Source: Apus apus
Taxonomy: Eukaryota > Chordata > Aves > Apodiformes > Apodidae
Direction: 5' to 3'
NCBI RefSeq assembly: GCF_020740795.1
Contig: NC_067283.1
Span: 111,835,706-111,899,705, forward strand
DNA: 64,000 nucleotides
Made by a program: the position numbers and the translations under genes. The notes below the pieces were generated by a model. The model saw only the letters and a program-made list of their open reading frames with translations. It did not search any database and was not told the DNA's origin. Shown here piece by piece: positions 51,601-63,604 of this stretch (its first letter is position 1; each line of letters starts with the position of its first letter).

Positions 51601-53038
51601 ACACAGGATGTATCTTTGGCACTGTTTTGGTTTGGATGAGAAACGTGCTTGCTCACTGCACTTTGGGTTTGTATGAAGGAATGTGTGTAGGTGTAACTGA
51701 ACTAGAAAATGCTGTTCATGGGAGCCCAGTCCAGCAGCCAAAAAGTGTCAGCTGTTCTAGTCTACAAAATCCACTCCTCTTGGAACACACTACTTCCTAA
51801 TGTAGACACAGCCATGTTATTACCTTCTCTTAGCTCCACTTGGTGGGTAACTTCAGTCAACTGCTACTGTCTGCACTGAAAGTATCAGAGCTGCGTCCTT
51901 AGCAATGGCAAGACAAAGGGTTGACAACAGGGAAATAAAAAACATGTCAATTTGTTTGTAATCTGCATTAAGTCTTCCTGCTGAATGTAAGAAATACTGC
52001 TTTTATTCTGAAATATTATTCAACCTCTCAATTGCTGCATTATCATTTGAAGCATAAAGCAATTAATTCTGACCTGAATTGTATCAGAAGCCACTGAATT
52101 TAGTGTCCAAGATGCGATTGTTTCTCTAGTATTTGTAGGGTTATAGTCCTCAGCTTGGGAAGAGGTGGGGTCAAAGACAAGACAGACTGAGAGCACTCCA
52201 TACCAGCAGCTTCTAGACAGAGCAATGCCAGTATGAGAAAGAACCATCCTCCCTGCTAGAATCAAAAGGATAATTATATTTTTGCTGTTTGGTAAAGAAG
52301 GGATATGGAGGAAGGAAAAGGAATATGTTGGATTGAGTCTGACAGGGCTGACTTCCAAACTGGAAAGCCATCACCACAGGACATAATATCTTTTTCTTCC
52401 ACATCTTGTGTCCTGTACCAGCCCTGGCCAGGTAAAGTCCAAACTTTGTAACCACTTCCAAACAGCCTGCTTTAATTTTTACATTTAGTTATTCTATTTA
52501 GTTCAGAAAGTTACTTTACATTACAGGCCAAATTGCACATCAAAAGCATGGTGTTGCCAAGTCAAAATAGAAGCTTTTTAAAAATTAAACATTCCAACTG
52601 ACTTCAGACAAGTTTGTTCCCCTTCCAAAATGCCAGTTGGTAGATTTCAAAATTTCAACTTTTGTTCCAATTTAAGGTGAAAAAAAATAATGAGGTAATT
52701 TCTTGATTAACAGAAATTACCTATTAGATCTACACCTACTATACCTCCTCAAAGTCATCATATGGTCATCTGAGACTAGCAAAGAAGTGTAGTGACTCTG
52801 AGTGTGGTCTGGGTGGCTACACCCTTTTAAAAGAATTTCAAGGCTTTGTGATAGCTTGCTTCCCCTTTCACACCTGCTCATGCTACCCTTGGGACCTCTT
52901 CAAAAACAAACAATCGAAAGAACCAAACCAAAACCAAAACCCATTTCCTTGCAACAAATACTTCAAATTGATCAGGAAAGCAGTACTACTTTGAATACTA
53001 CTGGTCAGGCTAAACTACATGAAAAAGCAATAGAAAAA
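45601..53038. other. Intergenic DNA between TRAPPC8 and RNF125, first part
   Basis: AT-rich, without a recognised gene or clear transposon. An A-run lies at 51270-51287. A group of exon-like open stretches on the minus strand at 47845-49091 is listed separately. The longest open frame, 206 codons at 48471-49091, begins at GTG. Its first ATG is at 49079 and it has no similarity I can name. Confidence 0.6.
47845..49091 (-). other. Exon-like open stretches, unassigned
   Basis: Three open segments are bounded by plausible splice sites: 48982-49091 (TAG|GTGGC to TCTAG|GTACC, containing MEKKREVLENRYLGNL), 48309-48513 (TGCAG|AAGGG to ATCCA|GTATGT) and 47845-48004 (AACAG|GTGAA to GCAAG|GTAGAG, containing ALCLSDLHKGITELVRSG). 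The sequence looks protein-like, but the best splice sites do not keep a common phase. They could be a decayed gene, non-coding transcript exons, or chance. I do not recognise the product. Confidence 0.2.
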
Positions 53039-53300
53039 CAGAATCACAGAATCATCCTGGTTGAAAAAGATCTTGAAGATCATCAAGTCCAACCCTAACC
53101 TAAATGTACCAATCATAACCTAATCTACCCATTCAGTGCTTAAATCATGTCCCTAATCACCACATCTATATTGCTTTTAAACACTCCCAGGGATGGTGAC
53201 TCCACCACCTCCCTGGGCAGCCTTTTTCAGCATCCAACCACTCTTTCAGTAAATAAATTCTTTCTAATATCTAATTCTTTCTAATATCTAATATGTATTT
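53038..53300 (-). mobile_element. CR1 LINE 3' fragment
   Basis: Reversed CR1: plus strand CAGAATCACAGAATCATCC at the start, then AAGATCATCAAGTCCAACCC, and GGGATGGTGACTCCACCACC. It ends in a duplicated TTCTTTCTAATATCTAAT. Confidence 0.92.
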
Positions 53301-54207
53301 CTTACGTCTAAAACATAGGAAGCTAAGACAGCAGACATGGGTTACTAGCTTGCAAAGAAACACTGGGGGTAAAAGCCACACCAGTGCACAAAACTGGACC
53401 TGGAAGGGCATTACTGCAAGGAAAAAGCATGGGACCTGAATCTCAGACAAGGAAGATAGAGCAATGGTCTGAGGGTAAGTGAAGGACAGACAGGAAGGCC
53501 CTTCTGGCTGTGGTGGGATGGTTGGTGAATCTGTGTGGAAGCCAGAACTATAGATAGGATGAGAGCTGGAGACAAATATGACAAATGGGGAAATCAAAAT
53601 AAAAATACCAAAGGATGTTTTTAGAGTTATTTGGCTTTAAACAGATTATTTTCCTATATGATGATAACAAAAAACAAATTTCAGGCACTGCTTTGCTTTT
53701 TTTTTTTTTATTGCTGCTTTTCAATGAAAGACACATGGAAGCTAAGTAATTTCCTAAATTAACAAGAAGACTTTAAACCTTCTCATTAAAAATATCTGTG
53801 ATTATATGGCTTATCTTTTCAGCTGAATTCACAAGGGTTTTCCCTGGGTGAGCTCCATAGTTCCTCAAGGTACAAGCAGAAATTAAGAGATTACACCATT
53901 ATAAAACTAGCTTCATGGCACCCGACAGCATAAGTCTACTTCAACTGACCTTACCCAATTACTTAATTTTATGACTCACTCTAACAAAGGTTAAGACATT
54001 ATGGTTTTAGAAAGCTGTATCTAATGGTATCATTGTCAGAGATTACTTTCTCATATAATAGCTTCATTAAAATCAGGTAAATAGATGAAGGGTCACCATG
54101 TAAAGAAGCTCACTGAAATTGAAATTCACATTTCAAGGCAACAGCACTCCTGCCTGACATATGTCCATGCTCTAGTGTCTCCCCTTTGGGGAGCAGGAAA
54201 TACTTGC

Positions 54208-54282
54208 CTCTCTTTGACTTGCATAAATGACAGGAAACTCGGGCGAGGAAATCCTCTACAGTCTCACTATTTTTAATGAGGA
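54208..54282 (-). other. Exon-like open stretch, unassigned (54.2 kb)
   Basis: 75 nt with a strong acceptor (pyrimidine tract then TTTGCAG|TCC) and a GC-type donor AGAG|GCAAGT. It reads LIKNSETVEDFLARVSCHL in the only open frame. Its entry phase is 1, which does not match the donor of the open stretch at 55423-55649. Product unknown; may be chance. Confidence 0.15.
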
Positions 54283-55422
54283 CTGCAAAGAAGGAGGAAA
54301 GGCAGCTTGTTGTGCTCTTTTTAGGCCAGTCAACAAACATCCATTGTTGTGCTTCAACTTGTATTTTCAGCTGTAAAACTGTGGCTTATGTGTGGGTGGG
54401 AAAACGCTCTGTGGTTCAGCAGCAGTGTTCATTATATACATGCTCAGGCTACACCAGGGGAAATGTATCACAGAACCTCTGCTTAGGAAACATGGCCTTG
54501 TGTCTCATCCCTTTCGATTATCCCCATGTCCTTAATGTAATTTTGGGTAGATTATCTGTGGGCACAGGGTATCTGAAGTACACTATGCCTAGACTGAATG
54601 GACAGTGAAGCCACATGAAAGGCCCAAAAGGGAAAACTGTTTCGTGTTTTATCAGGTTACAATGCTCCCAGCTCTTCTCTCTCAAGGTTAAGCTTATATC
54701 CCTTCAACAGAGACTGTATTCTGTAAACATCATGGCTTCAGTTGCCCTGGCTGTTGTCAGCAGAGCTCATAAAACCAGCTAGCAGGCTGGGCTCAGCTTC
54801 GTCAAGCTAGTGCCTGCTAGAGCCTTCTCCTATAATATGTCTCTTTCTTTCCTCAGGCCTGCCCCAACAACCAGCCCCAAGACACCCTCCCTGTGGGGAG
54901 TACTGGGTGAGGATATCCAGTCCCCAGACCTCTGGGGCTGCCTCGACCGAGGGTGCTGAGGAGGCTTGGCACTGGTGTGTGGAGCAGTGGCAGCAGCTCA
55001 GTGGTCACAGATGGGGCTGGGACCACTTCTGGGTGAGGAATTGGATAAAGTTCAGGTCTTGACAGAGCAACACTGTTGCTCAGCAGAGGCTCTAGCAAGG
55101 GCATGCACCCCCAGGCAGATTTATATGTATACAGAGATAATGATTAATTTTTAACCTCTCTGGGGAATCAGTCTGAAAACTTGTGAATGAGCGTGACTGT
55201 CACTCCAGAACTAACAAGCCCCTTTAAATTTTGTGACCCTCCATAATATTTATTTTAATGGTGCTCAAAGCCCTCAAAAATAAAGAACTGAAAAATACTG
55301 AGATTTTATGTCTGAGTACCAAAAGCTGTCTGATATGAATCAATAAATGCCCAGCTTTTCCCTGCTTGAGCTATGGTGTACTGCAGCTATTTCTTTCAAA
55401 ACTGAGTAAAAGGTGAACTCAC

Positions 55423-55649
55423 ACAAACAACTCAGCTGAAGGATTGAATTCTACCTCTTGATTAAGGAAAAAATAACGTAGGCATATCACACTAAGCAGA
55501 GGTTCCTTCACTTGTTCTGCACTTAGAGCAGTTAATTGAAAGCAGTAAATACCCTCATTTTCAATTTCTACTGTTGTTACCCCAGTCAAAAAGTCATCTG
55601 CCTTCATTGATAACAGTGCTACCAGGGAAGTACACATTGTTTCTCGACC
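55423..55649 (-). other. Exon-like open stretch, unassigned (55.5 kb)
   Basis: Open for about 75 codons (stretches TTVEIENEGIYCFQLTAL and VKEPLLSVICLRYFF) and followed by the perfect donor sequence GTGAGT. The acceptor CAGCAG|GGTC has a poor pyrimidine tract. The alternation of hydrophobic and charged residues looks protein-like. I do not recognise it. Confidence 0.2.
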
Positions 55650-55909
55650 CTGCTGCTAGGTTGTGTTCAGCTACTAATTGCTTGTCCAGAAGTATAGTAC
55701 ACATTTTTTTCCCTTAGATATATGAACTTGCACTTGACTTTTTAGGATTCACTCTCTTTGAATGGGTCCAATTTCTCCTGGAATCCAGATAGAACTGTGC
55801 AATGCCCACTGCCATCAGGATTCATCACTTCATCTGTGCTTTTGGCATCTGCAAATACAGTCATTGGTGGCTTTATATTTGTTTCCCGATTATTCATTAA
55901 AATATTACA

Positions 55910-56268
55910 CAGAATCACACAGAATCATCAAGACTGGAAAAGACCTTCAAGATCATGAAGACCAACTGTCAGCCCTACAACCGCTAACCACTAAACCATC
56001 TCCCAAAACACCACATCCAGCTGTTTTTTTAACACCTTCAGGGACAGTGCCTCCACCACCTTCCTAGGCAGCCTGTTTCAATGCCTCATCACTCTTTCTG
56101 TGAATATTTTTTCCTAATATCCAATCTGAACCTCCCCTGGCACAACTTGACCCCAATTTCACTGGTCACTAGGGAGAAGAAGCCAACACCCACCTCACCA
56201 CAACCTCCTCTCAGCTAGTTGTAGAGAGCAATGAGGTCTCCCCTCAGCCTCCTCTTCTCCAGGCTGAG
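55910..56268 (-). mobile_element. CR1 LINE 3' fragment
   Basis: Reversed CR1 with its tail at 55910 (CAGAATCACACAGAATCATC), the reversed 3'UTR (ACAGTGCCTCCACCACC), and the reversed ORF2 end (CCTCAGCCTCCTCTTCTCC). It is closely related to the copy at 5468-6112. Confidence 0.93.
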
Positions 56269-59200
56269 AAGGTATGATACATACCTATGGGCAGGTATGT
56301 ATGTTTTTGATGCTACTTTGTAAGATCTGTAATACAGCTTTTCTTATCTTTTTCACATTATATACTGTTAAGTTAGTTTAGTTTGAAGGCCTATAGAAGT
56401 GTCTAACATCAGTACACTTACAAAACCCAATTACATCTGTAAGTTTCATCAGAGTACAACCTGAGTTCAGCTTGCCAAGTCCTATTTCTAAAATCATGTT
56501 AGTGAACATCAGTATGTGTTGACTGACTGAACCTCATCTTTCACATTTATAACTGATTAGGTCAACCTTGTCATTTGAGTCCAGCATTGGAGGACTTCTA
56601 TTGTATTCTCAGAATTGCTAACAATAATTAACAGCAAATCAGAAAACTCCTCATCCAACTCTTCTAGGATTTTTGGGTGAACGTCCTTTCTGCCTTTCTG
56701 TTAGAACATTTATTCTTAATTAATGTGGTTTAATACATTGCCATTACAGGCTGGTAAAATATCCAATATCCTGTTCAGATATAAAGGCATCCTTTTGCTC
56801 CTTAGCAAATACTGTTGAACAACTCTTTGCACCATTAGCACTCTCCTATCAATCTAGGACCAAATCTTGACTGCTGTTTTACCTTCTGTTGTTCATACTT
56901 TAGATTTCCTTCTATCGTCCCTAGTTTTATTAGTCTTGAATTTTCTTTGGCTTCATTTGGTAATTTTCATATTTGTGATTGTGACATATTTGTGATTGCT
57001 ATCTACTTCTATTTGTCTTTCCTTCCTTTTCCAGAAAGGGGCCTTAATAAAATTGTTCATTTTAAGATGTAAAATATCGTGGAACACTTACTGTGTAACT
57101 AAGTCTTCTGATACACACCCTGATTTTCATTAATATTGGTAATTTTCTCCTTTGAATATGTTGTCAATTTTTCTTACTTCTTAACTATTTCCCTCCCTAG
57201 GAAACTAGACAGATATAGTAAATATAAAAGTATCTGTCTGTGTGTGCCTAAGTCACTACACAGACATCTGTAAATGCCTACTCAGCCATAAGCACATGTG
57301 CATGTAACAGTTCTTGGCTGAGTCTGTACTCCATCCACCCTAATACGATGTAATTGGTTTTGAGCTTCACTCCACCACAAGCTTCCAGCCTTTTGACCAT
57401 TCCAGCCCTTCCCATCACAGTCGGGACTGTATGTGTGCCATCTACTTGGTACTGGAAAATTATCGCTGGTAATTCCTAAAATCTCTGATGCGGTTTTGCC
57501 ACTGACTTCATGAGACTTCCATTCTCCGAATGTTGAAGATGACAATGCTGTTGCTATATTCACACATTATTGACAGGCACTTCAGGGTTTATTCGTGGTT
57601 TTAAATTATTTTTTTTTAAAAAAAAGCATTTCACTTTTATCCTTCATGATGTAATGTTTTCAATACATTATTCATACTTACATTAAATCAGATTTTAAAT
57701 GAGTGTGCAATTTACCAGAAAAAACCTACACATTTAGTTCCTGATTGATTTTTTTTTTTTTTTTGCACTTAATTATGTTACAGTGGCTAATGACATTTTA
57801 ACACATTACATTATTAATGCAATAAATTAATTTTGGATATAACTGAGATCTAAATCTTAACCAAGTGACACCAAACGTAACTCAGCAATAGAAAAAATTA
57901 GAGTTGAGCTAGTCACATGATACTTTCCTCATTATTTATTTAATACTAAAGAAAACCAGTAATTGAAACAGTAAATTAATTTACTTGATTCTGACTGACA
58001 AGATTTCACATATGCTGGAACATACTTTGTTGCAGTTTTTATAACATACTTTTTATATGCATACTGCTGTTGTGATTTTTGTGGGTTATACCTAAGATGA
58101 GATACAATTCCTCTTAGATCTGCTTTTATTATTTATCAGTGGGGTAGCATATGAGTAAACAGCAAGCACAGGAAATATGGCTGTCCTGCTGTTGTCATTA
58201 CAGGTTTGATTTGGCAACTTAATAACATGAGTGTAAAAGATGTTTATATGAGATAGTCATCACTGCAGAGACTGGACCTAGAAAATGGTGGTATTGTCCT
58301 CCAAAACCAAAACTATGGTGGAAATTTCCAAGAAAATCACTTTGACAAGAGTTTACTAGTTTTACTGCAGGTCAGACTCAAACTGAAAAACATAGAACTA
58401 GCTGATGCTCTAATCTTGGAGTTGCCCAATCTACTGCATTTCCCTTTTTATTTGTTACTCAAAAGTGGGTCATACTTGACTTTCCTTCTATACAAATATT
58501 AAGTTAAAAAACCACATTTGATACTGGAAAATATGTACATATGATGAGACATGTCCAGATATTAGTTTTCCTGGTTCTATATCTAAATTCCTCAATATTA
58601 AAGAAAAAAGTAAAAGCCTATCATAATAAAAAATACACTGCCCAAAAGATCTTGAAACCTATCCCAACTGTACCAAATAGAGCAGGTATAACTTTCAGCC
58701 AAATGAGAAAAACCTGGACAGATCCCAATTCACCTATGTGCACCTTTGAATGTATCACAACATTTCGGGTACTTGTAGGAATCAGTGGAAATGCTACCTT
58801 TGTTCTTCAAGTGTTCACATTCTTGGGGACACCTAAATGGAATCTGCTTTTATTTTATTAATGACAGACAAAAAATAACTCAACAGTCGCTGTAGTAGGT
58901 TGCTTTGATAGCTGCATTAAGGCCACCACGTGACGTCTGTACATGTTCAACCTCTTCCAGGATGGTCCCTTGGCTTTGGCAGTCATTTCTACTGCAAGCA
59001 CAGAAGGTCCATGCACAGCGATGAATGACATAGGAGAATATGTCAAGAAAAATCACAGCTTTCTTTCCACAGCTCAGCAGTCCCTGCACGTCTTAACATC
59101 CACTAAAATTAACCTACATTTGTGTCCATTGCCAACACAAGGACACACCTCGTGTCTTCCTTTGCCCTGTGTTGTTATTTGCTGCAGACATCCTGATTGC

Positions 59201-59649
59201 AGCTATCACCAGAGTGAAGAATTAAGAGGCTGAACACAAGTAAAACAGAGAATCAAGGTCCTTCATAACTTGTACAATTAGAGAGAGCAAAAGAAATTTC
59301 TCCCAAATATCTCTTGTAATTTTTTTTTTCTTCACATTATGTCTTATTTTCTTTTACAGTGGTAGTTGATGGTCAGTTGTGCTGGCGTAATGCACGTGGG
59401 CCGTCGCAGTCTACATCTGAAGAGAACGCCATCTCAGTACTAACAAAAATTTATTTTAACAAGTAATCACTGACTGAATTACCAGCTTCAAGCTGATAAT
59501 TATCAACCATAATAGCAGTAGGCAGTGGTGGGTAAGTGCCTTGTCAGTTGCATCTGTGCTCAACAGTAACGTGCCTTTGTAGTTAAAACAGCATCACTGC
59601 CGACTGTTTTTCTTAAGAACAGTATTTTATAACTACATGCATTACAGGG
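56269..59649. other. Intergenic DNA without recognised features
   Basis: AT-rich. A T-run lies at 57749-57764. The minus-strand frame at 57282-57563 is open but opens with GTG and matches nothing I know. No transposon recognised between the CR1 copies. Confidence 0.6.
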
Positions 59650-60230
59650 ACTCATGCTTTGGGTTGGAAGGGACTGTAAAGATCATTTAGTTCCAAATCC
59701 TTCCACTAGACCAGGTTGCTCAAAGCCCCAGACAACCTGGCTTTGAGCACTTCCAGAGATGGGACTTCCTCAGCTTCTCTGGGAAACCTGTTCCAGTGTC
59801 TCACCACCCTCATAGTAAATAGCTTCTTCCTAATATCTAATCTAAATCTCCCATCTTTCAGCTTATAACCATTCCACCTTGTCCTATCACTGCATGCCCT
59901 TGTAAAAAGCCCCTCCCCAGCTTTCCTGTAGCCCCTTCAGACACTGGAAGGCTGCTACAAGTTTTCCCTGAAGCCTTCTCTTCTCCAGGCTGAACAACCT
60001 CAACTCTCTCAGCCTGTCTTCACAGGAGAGGTGCTCCAACCTCAACTCTCTCAGCCTGTCTTCACAGGAGAGGTGCTCCAGCCCTCTCTGATCATCTTCC
60101 TGGCCCTCCTCTGGACTTGCTGCAACAGCTCCATGTCCTTCTTCTGATGGGGGCTCCAGGGCTGGACATAATAGTCCGGGTGGGGTCTCCTGAGAGTGAA
60201 GGAGAGGGGAGAGTCACCTCCCTCGACCTC
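59650..60230 (-). mobile_element. CR1 LINE 3' fragment with an internal tandem duplication
   Basis: Reversed CR1: GGGTTGGAAGGGACTGTAAA at its tail, then TGTCCTTCTTCTGATGGGGG and GTGGGGTCTCCTGAGAGTG, then CCTCCCTCGACCTC. This subfamily differs from the copies in TRAPPC8. Within it a 42-bp unit is duplicated head to tail at 59995-60078. Confidence 0.93.
59995..60078. repeat. 42-bp perfect tandem duplication inside CR1
   Basis: The unit starts CAACCTCAACTCTCTCAGCC and ends GAGAGGTGCTC, and occurs at 59995-60036 and 60037-60078 without a mismatch. CR1 normally has this segment once. Confidence 0.95.
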
Positions 60231-60419
60231 ATTTCCGGAACAAATATGCTGGGTTTATTTGATTTTTGATGCTTTTTTAGGCTTTAAAATAAGGTGACAC
60301 TCTCAGAAACCTACCTCTTGGATACTTCCAAGACCTCAATCCCCACCCCATCCCCTAGTATCCCTGCATGCAGGAAAGGAAAATGCTCTTGAAAAAAAAT
60401 AAATAAATAAAAAAAATTG

Positions 60420-60640
60420 GCTGTTCCCGCCGCCACTTATTCCTGCAAAGGTTGAGCGTGACCACGACCCGAGATGCCGGGGCTCCCTGGGCCGTGCCAG
60501 GCCGGGCAGTGGTGGGAGTGCATCCGCGGCAGCAGCCGGAGGTTGGGGTGTAGGGCCTGGCAATGGGAGAGGGTTGTGGTGTGGGCACTCGGGGGTCACC
60601 CGGGAAGGGAAGAAGGCTGGGAAAAAGACAGGGAAAAAGG
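60420..60640. promoter_or_regulatory. Small GC-rich patch, possible promoter
   Basis: A local rise in GC with scattered CpG (CCCGCCGCCAC, CATCCGCGGCAGCAGCCGG) about 2.7 kb upstream of the RNF125 exon and in the correct place for its promoter. I see no RING-coding exon in it, so the role is a guess from position and composition. Confidence 0.25.
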
Positions 60641-63225
60641 GGGAAGTCCACTTTGAACTGACTGAAAACCGAGTAATCGGTGAGTTTCATCAGTAATTGA
60701 CATATAGTTCAGGGCGAACCAGCAGGACGGTGTGCGGGTGCACAGGTAAAAAAGCAGGGTAGGTTTTGCCAGAAAATCAATTGCGGGAAAGAAAATAAAA
60801 ACAACAACAAAAAAATCAGTGTATAAACCAGCTGTTCTAGACTACGCTCCTGAATCAGATTCCAACTTCTAATAGTTGTCTCCATTGCAAATTTAATGTG
60901 AGCCATGGTTGTAGTGTTGCCCCGAATCTGTATCTTCCCCACGGGCGAGCATACAGCAGCACAGAGATCTTGCCTAGAATTGGCACAGAGCAATGGATAC
61001 AGGTGTGAAGGGCAAGAGCAAATGTGAACCGTCTGTTAGGGATTCCTTCTACAAACGTGGCCCCTGGCACAGGCATCCTGGTGATAACGGCAGCTGGAAG
61101 CATGACTTAAGCCAGTGATTAGGAGTAATTTATTTTTTTTTCTGGGGGGGGGGCGGGGAGAAAAAAGAACACAAGGCTTTCTAGCAAGTTCCAGAGCCCC
61201 TTCTTAATTTCCAGGACCACTTGTTGCCTCAGAAATTACAGGCAACTTAGCAGAGTTCCATCCCAGCAGAGAGCCAGCTAAGAAGTTGTGCCTTTTCTGC
61301 TATTTGCCTGGTGAGGCTTCTTTTGATTATTTATTCCAGGTCACAGATCAAGGAAAATTATATGCTCCTGAGCTGAGACATAAACACACACATATAGATA
61401 TATGTGCGTGTGTCTAAAAATGCAACTGTTTACGGCACCTTCACTATCTTCAAGAACTACTGTATTAGCTTTTGTTGAATTTGAGAAATGTTACATAGCC
61501 TCTAACTAGAGTGCTGAGGCAATTGTTTGGAGGCTAAACAGAAGGGAAATGAAAGTAGGGCTTTACCAGTGTTCGTGGCCAGTATCCTGAGGTGCTTATG
61601 TTTTATTTCATCTACTTGCAGTGGTTTAAGTTTTGCTTGCTTATTTCTTTTACGTGTTTAGATCCAGGCTGGGCAAATAAAGCAGAGTGATAAATTTGGT
61701 GGAGAGGTGTAGTTATTCTTCACCAATCTTTGCATCTTCTATATTAACCTTTTCTCCTGCTGCTAACAGTTTTATGGGGAGGTTGAACAAACTGGCAAAG
61801 AATAATCTGATTTTATATTTTGTGGCATTAAAAGGGGAGAGTTCTCAGCAGTGTGTTTGAACCTTGTACAGGGTTATTTATAGAAGACTCTTCTGTTTCT
61901 CAGGGAAACAACCTTTTCAACCCTATCTAAAGTACAGGAATAACCTAAGCTAAAACCTGCCCGAGGGCAAACTGTGTGTAACAAATCAGAGTTTATCCTT
62001 GGACAGGGAGCATGTTGGGTCTTGGCTGTACTCTCTTTGCACTTTGTGTAATAATTTATACTGCTGTGAAGTAACTGCAGAATACCACCTTACATCTGAC
62101 TTAGGCTTTGATAGCATTTTACATGGTTCTGAGGAGCTATATATGAAGAAGGCTCCTAAAGAAGAGATTACATCTGAAATCCTCCAATAGATTGATTGGC
62201 AGGCTGTTAAGTATATTAGGAATGCTGTTGCAGAGTGCACTGGTAAGATTGGCAAGTTGTTTTACAGTGGCTTAAAAAGGTTTTGCCTAGCTTCCAGCTC
62301 CACTCCTCTGCTGGGGTTGCCACCTACATAGCAGAGCTGGTGGGGATGATGTGGATTTAGCAGCTCTGGTGCAAAGGTTAGCATTTCAGCAACTGGGAAA
62401 TCAGGTGGATTTGCACTAAAATGCCAAACTGAGTACAAGTGTCTGAGAGATAAGCACATGAATCCTTCCACTGGGCTGTTGGAAGAGGAGACAGAAGGAG
62501 AAGTGAGTAACCTTCAACAGAAGGGCAGCACAGAAGGGTGCAAGTAAAAACATCCTAAATTGGCACAGTGTGACCACCAGTACTAGCTGGTTTGACCACA
62601 GTGATTTAAGGTTTCTTAAAGAAGACAGATGGCTGTCTTCTAGAAGCAACAGCATTTAAATCTTCAGGCAGAACTGGCAGAGCAGATGTTGTTTGTGCTC
62701 CTTACCTGTTTCAGTGCAAAGCCGGCAGTTAATCTAAGTGAAATTTTGCATTCGTGCAGCTGGGGTTGCAGAAACATTTGCTCCTGGCACTTCTGCTGCA
62801 GAGCTGTGCTACTTAGCAGAGGGTGTATTTGTAACATTGTCCAGAAGCAACACTACAGAAATGAAATATTCTTTACTGTGATAGCAGGTTTTGAAATGAT
62901 GGACTGCATGCAACGTTTGCCTGGCCTGTGGGGGGCAGGTTCCTCACTTCTGCTCTGAAATGAGTTCTCACAGTCACCTACATTTCAGTGCTACCAGGAA
63001 GCTCAACTTCTCAGTTTTCAGTGCTCCCCTTAGTGCATGTAGGGCTGCAAGAACAATACTCACAATGTTGTTAATAATATATCGCAAGAAGAACAAATAC
63101 CCCACAGTGTTACCCTGGGGATGCGTTTGCTGCAAAAAAAATGATTCTTTTTTATATACTTTGCCTTACTGGAAGCATGTTTTGGGGGCATTATCACATT
63201 TGTTTTCGTTTCATTCTATATCTAG
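60641..63225. other. Sequence upstream of the RNF125 exon
   Basis: Mixed composition with a G-run at 61144-61158 and an ACAC/ATAT/GTGT stretch at 61384-61413. If RNF125 is transcribed from the left this is its intron 1 or promoter region. No exon with the first half of a RING finger was seen. Confidence 0.5.
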
Positions 63226-63367
63226 ATTCTGTCATCCCTGTATTTCTGCAAGTTTAAAGAATAACGCATGGATGTGTCCTTATCTTCCTTCTGAAGGAAT
63301 TCCAGCCACCAATATTGCTAAGAAGATGGAGAGCACGTACCGAAACTGCACAGAATGTGAAACACAG
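63226..63367 (+). CDS. RNF125: RNF125 internal exon (second half of the RING finger and start of the C2HC finger)
   Basis: RNF125 is a membrane-attached RING E3 ubiquitin ligase that damps RIG-I/MDA5 signalling. The exon is preceded by ATATCTAG|ATTC and ends at ACACAG|GTTTGC, entry phase 1, 47 codons. It reads [19 protein letters not shown], then [17 protein letters not shown], then NCTEC. Against the mammalian protein recalled from memory it aligns along its whole length except for four missing residues after MCPY (Cys-Arg-Ala-Tyr or Tyr-Cys-Arg-Ala). That in-frame loss removes the last zinc-binding cysteine of the RING. The first two cysteines of this half and the CxxC of the next finger are kept. 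Identity is secure; function is doubtful. Other exons are not in the window or were not found. Confidence 0.85.
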
Positions 63368-63604
63368 GTTTGCAGCCTCAAACACTAACTACTAAATAAT
63401 TCCAGAGATGTCTCCATGCATGAGAACTAACACTGTTAAGATCCCTTTTTAAGGGCATGTCTAAACAAAGAAACTCCACCAGCATGGCAATGGAAGAATA
63501 CATTGTTGTGATTTATGAAGTTCCATATCTAAAAGAGCTCTAAAACACTCTGCCAGTGCCATTGAAAATACTAAGTTCAAGCCTAAACCTATGGGAGCTG
63601 AATC

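Noticed and set aside
57282..57563. 93-codon minus-strand frame, cysteine- and tryptophan-rich near its end
   Set aside because: Starts with GTG, lacks convincing splice sites and resembles no family I know.
60709..61103. Overlapping minus-strand open frames that looked like a possible processed pseudogene
   Set aside because: No family could be recognised in any frame and there is no poly-A tail or flanking repeat.
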